This document shows, piece after piece, positions 10,876 through 22,887 of a stretch of DNA of 64,000 bases. Each line of letters opens with the position of its first letter. Positions within the stretch are counted from its first letter, which is position 1. The stretch comes from Dactylonectria macrodidyma (taxonomy: Eukaryota; Ascomycota; Sordariomycetes; Hypocreales; Nectriaceae), in assembly GCA_020744425.1 (NCBI GenBank), contig JAGMUV010000003.1:806001-870000 (forward strand). Direction: 5' to 3'. The notes beneath the pieces were generated by a model. It was given only the letters and a program-made list of their open reading frames with translations. It did not search any database and was not told where the DNA came from. The translations under genes were made by a program, and so were the position numbers.

Positions 10876-12101
10876 ATGGGCTCGACAGACATCGCTCCGG
10901 ATACAGCGCCCAAGTGGCTTGTGCCCGCGTCAACGGCCTGCCTCTCGGTTGGCATCACGTTCTGGCTAGCGGCCTACGTGCTCATGGTGCGTCGCTCACT
11001 GGCGACCAAGGCCACGCCCGCTCCGCTTCTCGCGCTGGCCATGAACCTCTCGTGGGAAGTAGTATACGCGATATGGGTGTGCGAGGCTCCCATCGAGTAC
11101 TTCGGCTTCAGCATGTGGCTGCTGCTCGACATCCCCGTGCTGTACGCGACGCTGAAGACAGCCCCGCGATCGTTTGCGTCGTCGCCGCTCATCGCAAGAA
11201 ACGTGCCGCTTCTGCTGGGCATCATGTTCCTCTTCGGTCTGGTTGGCAATGGCCTTTTCGTCTGGTGGTGGCTCAAGGAGCCGCATCGCGGCTACGGCAT
11301 CAAATGGGGCAAGACGTGGAAGGGCCGTGAAGCCCGCGACACCACCGAGCTGGCCTTTTGGTCTGCTGGCGTTGCTCAGATGGCCTTTAGCGTCAGCGCC
11401 TTGGCTATGCTCCTCCAGCGAGGGCACTCCGGTGGACAGAGTTATGCAATTTGGTGAGTTGAGCCAAGTCTTACGTCTCTCAAGATGCAGTTATCAGACC
11501 TCCTGCGATACTGCGAACCTCGATTGTTCAGAGGGGTGTCTGCATCCAAGATTCATGGATCATCCCCGTATTTCCCCTTGGAGCTGTCATTTTCGCATTC
11601 GCTTGCTGCTCTTTGTCATTGGGTACACGCGTCTCATCTTGTTTGTTTGTGTGCGGGGAGAATGGTTCTCTATCGCGAGTTGCGTGTCAGCTGCTGCTTC
11701 GCCGAGCTCAAAGGTTGGCCGCCCTAGCAGTCTAGTTGCCACTAGGAACTCAATCGCGAGGCCTTACAACGTGACGAGGATGCAAATTACACTCGGTCAA
11801 CACCCTAAACCCCGCACGATATGACGGATTGCGCTGACCGCATGGTTTGTTGCACAGGTTCTGTCGATTCGTCGGCACTCTCATGGGACTCCCAGTGGCC
11901 ACCGTTCTACTGTGGTGGTATTGGCCCGAAGCTCATGGCTTTGTGCTACACCCTCTTGGCGTCTTCATCATTGGTACGGCGACTTGTTGCGACATTGCCT
12001 ACCCTTTCGTCTTGGCTCACGTTCGAACAACGGAGCGCATCCTCCCCGACGGAACTGTGATGGCTGGTGAGGAGCCAGCTGACGAGAAAAAGCGCCAATA
12101 G
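10876..12101 (+). CDS. Integral membrane terpene cyclase-like protein, PaxB/Pyr4 family
   Basis: Family members are seven-helix membrane enzymes that protonate an epoxide or alkene on a prenylated substrate and cyclise it in meroterpenoid and indole-diterpene pathways. Exons 10876-11453 and 11858-12101 join at GQSYAIW/FCRFVGT to give 273 residues. The intron (11454-11857) starts GTGAGT and ends GCACAG; at 404 nt it is far longer than others here. Diagnostic motifs are MNLSWEVVY (Glu61, position of the catalytic Glu), RGHSGGQSYAIW, YWPEAHG and CDIAYPF (Asp238, position of the catalytic Asp). Seven hydrophobic segments are visible. The C-terminal tail after helix seven is hydrophilic and makes the protein about 30 residues longer than PaxB. 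No prenyltransferase, oxidase or synthase is adjacent, so substrate is unknown. Related uncharacterised fungal proteins exist outside clusters, so enzymatic activity is an inference. Confidence 0.84.
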
Positions 12102-15100
12102 CCACTTTAGCTAGGTGCTACAAACGGGACGACATGAGCCGGGAGAAAAACCCTTGACACATGCATAACTCAAAACTCATTTCCAACATGTCATTTGTTG
12201 ACAAGAGCTACGCATTGAGTCTCATCAACAGGCCAAGCAACACCAAGAGAAATAACCCCCAAATTATAGATCTCAAAAGCGCTCGCAGGGGGTTCGGAGT
12301 CACATGGGCGGCCGCCGCTCAAAAGGTGCATCACCCGTTAAGTTGTTGGTTGTTAGCTAGATTTCGGTATGCAATGCAGATCTAGGCACCGGATAGCGGG
12401 ATCGTGATCTCACCAACAAGGCAAGGCCTAGGGAGCTAAGCGACCAATGAAGAGAGCAACGCGTCAGCTGAATGCCGCTGCCCATTGTCGATCACTCTGT
12501 CCGTCAACCCTCGCTAGTTTCTTCATGTCTCTGGGCGTCAAGCGGGAGGCGCTAGGGGCTATTGTTGTGTACTTTGGGGATGATTGAGATGCGGTTAGCG
12601 CGCCACGGGAATGTCACTGGCTGTTGGCCCTGGGAGTGGCTTTTGTGATATGTGACAGATCCAACCTAGAACCAACCACCCTCATGTAACGTTAGGAGCT
12701 AGCGGCGTCCTCAATTTGCAGTAGTCTAATCATTCTCTTGCCCCAGTTTGCCCTCGCTCATGTGTTCTCGCAAGTCGCCTCAGCTCTTGGCTGAAAAGCC
12801 ACCTGACAAACATGGTTACTCTCAACTCATGCTAAGGAACTACCGACATACACAACGGCGTCAGCTGGTACAGTACCCGGGTGTGTTTGAGTCCTTTCAG
12901 TGTAGGTACGGCCAATGATTCTCTTAGGTAAAAGCCAACACAATGATAGTGAGACTCATGTAGATTGCGAGAATTGGAAACAGAGGCGTACTGCATGATG
13001 CAGCATTTCTGACTATTGACGGAAAATGACGGCATCCGTGAGTAAGAGATCCAATGATTGTCTATGACGTTGGAAATCTTGCTGACCGTGATTTCATAAA
13101 GTATCTATAGCAAGAATGCTGTAATTAAAGTCAATTAGCAAGCACCTCTAGTGTGTCACCTTAGTTGTGAGGGGGGAAGACCACATGATTCCTGGACTGC
13201 CCTCCACAACTCGGATAACTACATTTCAACGTCAAGGCCACGAAACAACGATCACGATAGCACAATTCTCGCAATGAAAAAGGAAGACGATGTTGATTAT
13301 CGTGTGGTTGGCCTGCCCTCTTATGCAGTCCAGAGAATGCCTATTACAGACACCGGAAAATCACCTCCTATGCACGTAAATCCCATATCCCAACAAACCA
13401 TGGAAACAAACAAGTGCTACTTCCTCTAATACATATCTAGTCCCTTCACCATCCCGATCTTTGTGTCAACGCGGCATCGAAGAAATCGACACTGTTGCGA
13501 CGGCAATCAGCCGTTTGGCGGTGCACCTGTGGCGCCGTGTTGGCAGTGGGCCCTTGAAGCCGTACCCATCGTGAAAAAAAGCCACATGTCTTAATCCCTG
13601 TGAGCTGCAGACATGTCGCTACTTTCCTGCACCGTTCCCCATTTAGGTTGGATTCATTGCAAAAGCCGGCGACGATGGGTGTCAAGTACCGTGGGCGAGC
13701 TGACAAGGGCTGCACGATGGGAAGCTAGACAAGGGGGGCGGGGACGCAACCAACAAAAGTCTTGGCCAACATGCATACAACACTATAACACAAACCGAGA
13801 GGAACGGCGTTGGGCCTGAACGGAGATTATTTGGCCAACGAGAATGTCTCAAGATCTCGGCACCGAAGGAGACAAACAATATCCTCTAGTGGTGCTAAGG
13901 TGATTGGATGGAGGGTTGCCGAAGGTGGTTTCTGAATATTCAACAAGTCCACATGTGAAAGTGGTACCAGCTCAACAACTCGTGGCTTTTAATGAGGCTT
14001 CCGGCAATCATATATCATAACATTGCGTCATCACCTGTAATCAGTTCAATGAGTTTGCAAACTCTGCCAGTTGAAGTTCTCATGAAGCACGGAGATATCG
14101 GTCCTGCAAAGCGCTATGTTCAAGACACTTGGCAAGGTGTTTCTCAGCCAGCCACTTAGAAGTGCATGCACGTAATGGCAAATGATACAGCACGGAGCAC
14201 CACTCCGGAGAAAACATTAAGACGCCCATTATTATGTCAGACGGCCAACGGCCAACGGCCAGAAATGCCAACGAACCCCATTCAAGTCACATGCTCAGAC
14301 ACGGGTGCGGGTGAAAGCATGCGGATGCCCGGGGGTGCCCAGTCATGAATAGGCCGGGGGCCTAGATCGTGAAAGTAGGCAATCTTGATGCATATAGGAG
14401 GCGGTCCGTTGATTGTGGCATGACGGCATGATCGCGTTTCGGCCAGGCTGGCTTGGGCCAGCTTTTCCCAGCATCACAACATGCGGTGGTGGGTTGGTTG
14501 CGCGAGATGGGGAACACCCCAGGGTGAGATCCTGCGGTTTCCTGGAGGGGCGTGAGGGCATCCATGATCGCCGATGCAGAGGGAGGGGCAAGGAGAAGAA
14601 GAGTGGCATCATGACATCGAACATGGTTTTGGGCAGGTCAAAAATGCTCCGGAGCAGACCACCGCGTGTCGGCCGGTCAAGAGAAATCCCCCTTTGGGAC
14701 AAGCGGATGCCGAGGTTGTTTCCGTGGCCGAAATGCCATTCTGACCCAAAGGTGGGCAGATGGACTGGACAAGGGACAGAAAAAGGCAGAAAAGAAAAAA
14801 ATGCGGCCAAGAGAAAAGCCAAACGGGGTGTGTGCAACGTGCAAGTCGAAGCTCTGCAAGTCGACCATTTAGGAAATAGAAACTCGGGCGTGGGTAGTTT
14901 GACGCCATTTTGCAGTTTGACATGCAGGGGGGCGTTTTGCGGGTTAAGCCGGGGGGGTTGTATTTTGCAGGAATAAAAAAAGATGCAATTAACCGGGGTT
15001 TTTGGTGGGTTGGTTTCCTTTGCTTCTCTTAGCGATCCCCTCATCTCAGCGAGATGTCGTAGATATCATGGATTGTCTGAATTGTCATGGCTTGGCCATC

Positions 15101-16260
15101 ATGGATACTGCAACTGTTCCCAGGACCAGGACCATTGTCGAACAGGCTTCATGTTACACCGGAACCCACATGTCCGGCGTCTAAAGCAATGAAGCATCGC
15201 CCCGCAGCCCTGGAGCCCTGCAGGCGAATCCTCGCATGCTTTCTGGGAGCGAGCAGGCAGCTCGTAACGCTTCCGGCGCGGCGATCCAGCGACCTGGTAG
15301 CTTCTTCGAAGCTGTTTGACCGAACGAGTGGCCACTTTTCCACTTGTCAATACCCGGTAATGCACACGCCCCTTCAGGGCATCCTAGGTGATTCCCCAGG
15401 TGTGTGTGTCCGTCGGATAGTAAAGGTAGAGAGGAAATCCCCCCCGAGACGTCAGAGAATATTTTTTTCTGAGCGGGCGGTTTGACGTTAGCAACGTAGA
15501 AGAGCCTGGATTATCCTTGCAGGTCCGACGTCTGAGTCCCAAGGCGGGCTTGGATGTCCAGGCGCTCGATGGGTTGACTCTTGATGGACGCGACCATACG
15601 ACTATCGGGGGCTGCGCCACGGTCGTCGGAGCGAGAGTCCTCGCCAAACGCAATCGACGCCTCTAGAACTGAGCGCAGATGTGATATTGCAGAAACTCGT
15701 AGCCAACAAAAGGGTGGCAACTGCGAGGGAGGCAACGGTGGTTTTGCTTGATCAGATCACGCCGTTCCTCGTCCCTGGCTCCTCCGAACGCTGTCCACCT
15801 CGGTGAGCCACTTGGCCACTCCCATTCGGGGCTCTTTCGGGGGACTCCCCAGCTCGACATGCATGCAGGGTTCGGAACCGGTGAGCGGCTCGCTGTGGGG
15901 TAGACGTCTTCTAGACGGTGATGGGTGCGTTTTCGACTGTCACCATGTCCCCAATTCTGCCCTCCACTAAAAGCCTGTCGCACTAGGGGCCTGGCTCGCC
16001 CGCCCGTCCAGCCGGAGCTGTTGGTCTCCAACCGAATGCTGTTGGTTGCGACGTCCCGCAACCTCCAAAGGTGGAGGACTTTCCATTGCCCCTTGAACAG
16101 GTAATTTCGAGTGCCAATCCTCTCATGTGATGGATTCATGGGTTGCGCACCCAAAAACACCAAAGGTTCCAATTGTCTCCGGGCACTTCTGTTCACGCAG
16201 TGGGCACCATCTGAAGTGCGCAACAACAGCCAGGAAGCACGTCAACGACATCCCACGCTG

Positions 16261-16310
16261 CACCAGACTGCACCAGGCTGTACCAGGCTGTACCAGGCTG
16301 TACCAGGCCG
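16261..16310. repeat. 10-bp tandem repeat, five copies
   Basis: Five consecutive decamers close to TACCAGGCTG (first two begin CACCAG, last ends GCCG). Array length 50 bp. It lies in non-coding DNA and does not look like part of a protein repeat. Confidence 0.85.
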
Positions 16311-18290
16311 GGCATCGTGACAGAGCGTGGGGTTTCCCGACCACACACGTGGAATTTGACGAGGGATAGGGATGGGGGAACATTTTTCAGGTCCACCCTA
16401 CGGACCCTCGGCGGTGGATGATTCGCATCATGTCGCGAAATGACAAAATGACGAAACCTCGGCCAAATTGTCACGGCAATGCATTGACGACTCAGCGTCG
16501 ACTGCTTGACACATCAAAAGCCTGTGGAGCTGGCTGTTGTCCTGCCTCCTGCCCATGTGGTCTGTACCCCCATCAACTCCCGTCCAAGTATCGTCAAACC
16601 AAGACCCATGGGAATGTGGCCCATGCGATTTGACATCAGCACACCATCTCACAGCAAGGACCTGGTTGCATGCGAGATCCGATGGCGAATCCCCTCCTTG
16701 GAGTGCCAGACGTCGGCACTGCCGTATCACACGTTCGGTGACGAAAAGGTTGGGGGGGGGAACATGTGGGAGTGAAGCAACCCTCAAGGTAATTACCTGC
16801 CCCCTATGGTGCTTCGTTCCGCCGACTGATCGTTCGTGTCGAGCACCACAACTTCCACAAGTGCCAATAACCCTGGCCAAGGGGATGCTCAGAAAAGGCA
16901 ATAGAAACTTTGCCATGAAGTCGTTGCCAGCATCACCTTCCTCATCATGGACATTTTAGCCCAACTAGGCCAGGACAGGAAATTTTTCCCTGATCAAGTC
17001 GCAAAACTTCTTATCGTAATTCTTTGCAAGTTTCCTATCAAGGCGGTCTTGATACGCGGTCATGGTGTGGTGTTGAGCGTGCGTGCGCTCAGTGTTGGAA
17101 GGTTGGAGATTGGAGGGTCAGAACTGGCTAGTTCGTTCCAGGCGGTAGTCCAGACGATAGGCGGTAGGCGGCGAGTCCCTAATTCAAGCGGCATGTCTTA
17201 GAAGCCGGCCAGAGCGCTGTTTCAACGACACATCGACATGGGCCATGCACGCACTATGCAACCAGCTGGGGAGGTGTGTAAACAGGGCGGACGATGGATG
17301 GCATGGCTGCATGACCGAGCACTCGCCTATGGAAAATAGTTACTAAAAAAAAGTCCCTACCGGCGATAAGAATGAGAGTAAACATGTAGGGCTGTTTGTC
17401 TTACAGGACGATTCTTGGAGAGTGGATTCCGCCATAGATGCAGCAGGGGAGCATCAGGTGATGGGGTCTAGGGGACTCTGTTTTGCGCTGGCAATGCTCA
17501 TCAGCTGGACCCATCTGTTATCATGAGGCGCCGGCCCAGTTGGCTGCCAGAGAACTGATAAACGCGGCAATTGATATGGACGTGTGATAACAAAAGATTA
17601 AAGTTTGATATAGGGAAGGAGAGAGGTAATGGGATTGAAGCATCTCCGGATGTTCTTATCAGCGGCAGATATCTTGGACATGGAGTGGATGCTGTGAGGG
17701 AGGATGGGGAAGAGGGAGGGAACCTTTTTGGACGCAAACCTCTGCCGACGCAACCAAGGGCGATACCGTGATGAGACAGAACAGACCCCCATCCTCCCAG
17801 GTTCCCAATTATTACGGTATATGGCCGTACAAGGCCCATCTCTCAGCCAGACCGCCTACCCACGTTTTTTTGCACCCCACGTTGCGAGATCTCTGGGTAC
17901 GTCAAGGTACCCAGCTCGCCTCTTGCTCCCCACCGCCTGGGATTCCCTCATACGTTGTTTGGCGTGGGTGACGGTGGGCACGCAATCGTAGCCGCAATCG
18001 TGTAAAAGAAACTTCGGTTGACGGATGTACCGGTGAGCGAAACCAGTCCAGATGACTGCTGCGTGGTGGATGCTTCGCGGAACGGGTCGGCGGGCAGTGG
18101 GAATTGCCCGACATCCCGGCGCGAAAGCAACACGTGCAGTAGAGACGCTGTCTCATCACACGCGCGAGTGCAAGCGCAAAGTGGGCGTGCAAGGAGATGA
18201 AGCCACGCATTGCGGCGTGATGCAGTTGGTAGAACTATCGAGTGGTGCTGTGTAGACTAATATGAAGGTGTACTGGATGAGTAAGGTAGT

Positions 18291-18305
18291 GTGTGTAGTA
18301 CACAC
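18291..18305. repeat. Perfect 7-bp inverted repeat with one-base centre
   Basis: GTGTGTA-G-TACACAC, followed at once by more TACACAC units up to about 18320. It may be a dimeric factor site or part of a degenerate CA repeat; the surrounding CACACTG repeats favour the latter. Confidence 0.5.
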
Positions 18306-20741
18306 TGTACACACTGCATACTGCACACAAGTCGTGCATCCTTTTCGTATTTCACCCGCGGCATATTACATAGGTAACTTCGTGGTTGCAGAGGCGTTTT
18401 TGGCCATTAGCCGCGCTTCCCAAGGCACCGTTTTCGCCGAGCAAGTTTTTCATGAATCAGCAAGCGTTGTTGTCTCTCTCCTCACCGTCCGTCCGTCCGT
18501 TCAGACCATCAAGGCCCCCTTAACTAGACCTCGTCAAAAACGCGGAATCAAGCACAACAAAGTTTGAACCCGCCAGCCCTCAAAACAGCAGTAGTACATT
18601 AGAGGCCCGCATGGGTTTCTTTTTTACGGCCGACTTCCACCACGGCCCGGAGCGTCAGCCGCGATGGATCGGCTTAGCAGCTCGGCCGCCGAACGCACCG
18701 GGCCCCGTACTGTTGGTGTCATTTCCCCGAAAGTAGGTCATTAGTCCCGCTTTCGTAGATGGATCATCTCGCGACAGCGATCAATGAGGTTTGCTGCGGC
18801 CTACAACGGCAACCCGAATAGGCAACGAGTCCTGCAGGCGGATTGATAGCGCTGAAGGCGGGGGGAGACGGATGGGAATTGTCAAAGCAGCAAGCAAGAC
18901 AAGCGCACGGCCAACGCGTGGGGGAAGAGACAACTACCGTAAATCCCCTTAGCGGCACCCAGGAAACGAGAGAAAAAGGCAAAAAGAGACGAAGACGGAA
19001 ACCTTTGCTTTTTTCCTCATGGATCTGTCTCACATAGGGGGGCACACCTCCAAGCAAGGCAGAACAGGGCTGGTGGCGGCGTCGCTTTGCAGTAGCGGCG
19101 CAAAGCCATGTCGGACCGCCATGACGAATCGACCTAAGATTGCCGCAAACAGGGCGGCTGGCCAACTTTGAGTTTCGGGAGAAGCAACGTGCTGACTGAC
19201 AGCCGCGAGACGGGGGCACGAAAATCTGCAAGTTGATGATGAACTTACATGATGCGTACGTAGTACACTTCTTCAAAGGACGAAATGGGCAGCCGTGGGA
19301 TCATGGATCCAGTCTAGCGGATGCGCATGAGGCTGGCAGTTGGTGCGTACTGGACATGGCATTGCATGGGACCAGATGAGATGGGTGAACGACCTACCTA
19401 GGCATAGCCATGCCACCGCAGGCCTCCAAGCATGGCGACATAGCAGACATTGGCGCGGTAGTCGATGGGGAAAAAAAGCGAGGTGTGAATGCCCATGTTG
19501 CCCAGGCATGCGTCCCTATTCCCGAGCCCCATCTGCATCCGCAAGGCACCTACATGGCGCCTGAGAGCTGGTTGCTGTAACTCTGCGGCCCAGCCTCGCT
19601 CCAATCACGGAAGTTGGTCCAATCCATGAAAGCTGGGGCACAACCGCGTTGCAACGCTTCGGCTGCAATGCGTCTCGGCAGCCCCTCCATCCGTTTGCTT
19701 GGCTTCAACTACGGGGTACCGGCAGACGGGCTCAGGAGGCACGCAGCCGGGGCTACGGAACATTTCCTAAAACGCGATCCACGATGTATATCTGGCGGAG
19801 ATATTAGAACCCAAAAAAAAGCCACTCCCAATCGGGGGGGAGCGTTGTGAAGGGCAGGTCTCTGTTCAGGTGAGCCTCATTCAATCAATCAATTTACACA
19901 GGGACTATCAATCGCCATGTCGCCGCCAAAACGAATCCACCCCGCCGCACATCGTCTCGGGAGAGCAGCGGCTACTGCACCTTCCACAGCAGCCACTTCA
20001 CGCCCCTCACAAAACTAACGGCCGCCCAAAACACCAACCAAGCAGAAGGCCTACTATCGCCTTACTCATCAGCTAAATTCGAAGCCGCTTCAAACTCTCG
20101 TAGAAACAGGAAGCTCTGACAGCCAACCAAGCCTACGATGGCGGTCGGCGGTCGGGGGAGAGGTCTCCAGGGGAAGGGGGGCACGGTTACAGGGCTCACG
20201 AGATGCCGCCACGCGTCGAACGAACGAAGATCGCATCCCTAACAGAATCCACCGGGGGACGGGGGTAAACGCTCCCAGGCGCAACAAGGCCAAAACTGGT
20301 CCTGGCTTGCGACCCGGGGTGTCCTTTTCACCGGTAAACTCTGTTTCCACAGAGCCTCGTCAAGGTTGTATAGAGAGAGGGAACGACAACCAAACGACGC
20401 TATAAAAGACAACATTTAGGATGAACCCGTTCCGGTGGGGAAACGGGAAACGGGAACCAGACAGAGAGAAATCCAAAAGGACAAAACGCTAGACGGCGCT
20501 CGCAGCGGGAGCGGGAGCTCCACGGGCCGAGCGTCTAGCTCTAGGCGCCTCCCCTTCCCTTCTTCGTGCACTCTCGTGAACTTTGGGGCGGCCCGCCGTT
20601 CGCCGTTCGCGGTAGCGACGTGTGAGATTACGACTGCACGATGGTTCCTGACTCGAGGTGACCCTACCAGAGCCCCACGAGACCTCCTCCTGCGACTAAG
20701 GCATGCCACCCTGCGAGCGATGCGGAGGGGTGTGTTTTCTC

Positions 20742-20768
20742 CTCCATCCATCCATCCATCCATCCATT
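20742..20768. repeat. CATC microsatellite
   Basis: About six uninterrupted CATC units in a low-complexity stretch outside any supported gene. Confidence 0.85.
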
Positions 20769-22372
20769 CCTCGCTGTTCACCGTAAAGTAGACTAGATTC
20801 AGGTGACACAAAGAGATGCACGCACGTTGGAGGCTGCAGATGTAATGGTGACAAAGCGCGAGGGGGCAGGCCAGCAGCAAACCCCTCGGCTTTTCTGTTT
20901 ATAGGTATCTCTGTAAATTTTTTTCCCGGCGCCGAACAGTATGTATGGTAGTAGTACCCTGTGCCTCTTTGATTTCCAGTCGATGGATGGCGTGTAAAGC
21001 AAGAAAGAAACAAAAAACAAAAGACTACATGTTAAAACACGCAACGCGCAAAAAATGATCCAAGCCCAGGACCCCAGTCCATCCCGTTGTCTGTCGCCGT
21101 GATGCATTCGAAGGAAACAAGAACGCCCTGCCAGAGAAGTACATAAGTACATAGATGGGGGGGAAGGTGGCAAAAAGCAAAGATCCCACAGTTATTTCCC
21201 AGCCACCAATGGGTGCCCCTTTGATCCTTAATAATGCCCGTTGTCCAGTTTCCATGCACCGCCAATACAACATAAAAGGAAAAAAAAAGGAAAAATGATC
21301 AAAAAAGCATGCGCGCCTCTTGCTCCCTACCAATAACCGTCTCGGTCTCATTCCCCCACGTCCCGCAGGGCTTGATCGCTGGCTGGCTTGGGCTGGGAGG
21401 GGTGCTGATGCATCCCGTCATCAGGCCAAACCTGGACACTGGAACCACGCCACAGATCCCAAGTGGGCTAACCAACTGTGCGACCGCCGCGGTCATCCCA
21501 CATTACGAGAGAGAGAACCAGAAGCCCTTTTTGTGGCCTCTGTGAGGCTTGTTCTGTGGCGTCCAGTGCCGGGCCAGGGAGGTGCCATTTGGGGGCCTTG
21601 TTGGTTGAGGGTGTCATGGGCGTTCTGATCTGGGGCTGGAGAAGGCGTTTCGCGGGCTGCACCGAGTTGCAGAGTGGCTGCCGACCCCAGTCCGTCCCCA
21701 GCCAAGCTCATCCGTCTCCATGACTCTCTTTCAATTCCCCCTCGTTCAAGGTCCCCCAGTTGACCAGCGCCAGGCTCTTCCTCCTCGGGGTCTCCCTTTC
21801 GTCATCTCGATATCGCGGAGAAAGCCAGGGGTGTGTGTGTGAGGGCAGGTTTGCACCCAGAGTACCATATTCTTGTCCGTTTCCAAAATCCAGCCCAATA
21901 AAGGGAAAATGCAATTTTCCCACGCGCCTTTCCGTCAATGTTCGCCAAAAGTTGTCGTGCATCTTTTTTTTTCTCTTTTCTCTCCTTCTTTTCGGGTTTC
22001 GGTAGTGTCCGTCATCGAAATGTAGGTAATAGCCCATCCAGTGTTCCGTCATCAATCCCACCCTCCATCTCGCCGGCCCGGGTGGGGTCGACCAGTGGGA
22101 GGGTCACTCCAAGTGTGCAAACCAACTCCACCGGAGGAGGGTGGAGGTGGAGTGTAGAAGGTGGAGAGAAGGAAGAATTCGTCGTTTGTGTCTCAGTTTT
22201 TCAAATCGCCCGGGTAAAATAAAGGTGGATTTGTCTCATGCTCGAAATCGAGGGTGTGGGGTCCGCTTCGGAGCGTGGCTTTGGCCGCTTCGTTGGGTAC
22301 CATGCTCGCGGGTTGGGTGGCGGTTGTGCGTAGAGTGTCGAGAGATGCCAACCCGCGAGAGGGTAATCGTCT

Positions 22373-22887
22373 TCATTGTGCTGAGAGTTGCGGACTATAT
22401 GACATGCGAGATTCAGGACGCTGGATCAGCTTGGCCCAAGGATGATTGCTCGGTTGTTGGCGTTCACGGCATGCGGCTGGAATCAACTAGTCAGTATGAT
22501 GGGTTCCCTAAAGGTCCTGGCGGCGGATTGAGTCCTGAGAATAAGTTAAGACATACCACAAATGTCATCGCCCCTGACAAGACAGGTTAGTAACGAGTCA
22601 TTCAAACATATTCTAGTGTGCTTCCATTGCAGATGGACATGGGGATGGGGTTTTCACTCACCAGTACTGCTTGCTCACGATGGTGGGTGGGCATCGTCGT
22701 TCCGTCTCAATATACTTGGGACACCACGACTCTACCAAGTGGTAGTGGTGCTGGCAGCTGAGCTCCTTCTGTAATATCACGACGCTGTTAGTCACGATAA
22801 TTGGATCCCGTGGGTTGCCGTTGCGCCTGGAGGCGGTGCGGTGACTCCAATGATTGTGGTCCAACTTACATAGATGTAGTTGCACAT
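22373..22887 (-). CDS. Small Cys/His-rich protein, 81 residues, four exons, unknown function
   Basis: Reconstructed from splice signals. Exons on the minus strand are 22887-22870, 22768-22662, 22573-22557 and 22476-22373, total 246 nt including TGA. Introns are 22869-22769 (GTAAGT, GACTAAC branch, TTACAG), 22661-22574 (GTGAGT, TACTAAC branch, GTCAG) and 22556-22477 (GTATGT, CTGAC branch, TTCCAG). All phases agree. The ATG has a good context (CACC before it) and a TATA-like element about 108 nt upstream. The protein begins MCNYIYKELSC and has cysteines at 2, 11, 22, 32, 47 and 50, with QHHYH at 12-16, CPKYIETERRC at 22-32 and ICAAC at 46-50. The spacing suggests a small zinc-binding or redox protein. 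There is no signal peptide, so it is probably intracellular. It resembles short Cys-rich fungal hypothetical proteins starting MCNY/MCNW; I know of no assigned function. Confidence 0.75.

Larger units (their letters stand above)
12102..22372. other. Large gene-poor region, left part; no gene supported
   Basis: About 10 kb following the cyclase gene. Frames up to about 230 codons exist but occur on both strands at once, are proline/serine/arginine-rich by composition and lack domains. Base composition is not strongly AT-rich, so it does not look like DNA destroyed by RIP. It contains a 10-bp tandem repeat (16261), a small perfect palindrome (18291) and a CATC microsatellite (20742). No transposase, reverse transcriptase or terminal repeat was recognised. 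Given the spliced gene at 22.4 kb, other small-exon genes or long noncoding RNAs could be present. Confidence 0.5.

Noticed and set aside
14343..15044. 233-codon minus-strand frame in the gene-poor region
   Set aside because: Low-complexity, overlaps a 187-codon frame on the other strand, no domain, no splice or leader signals.
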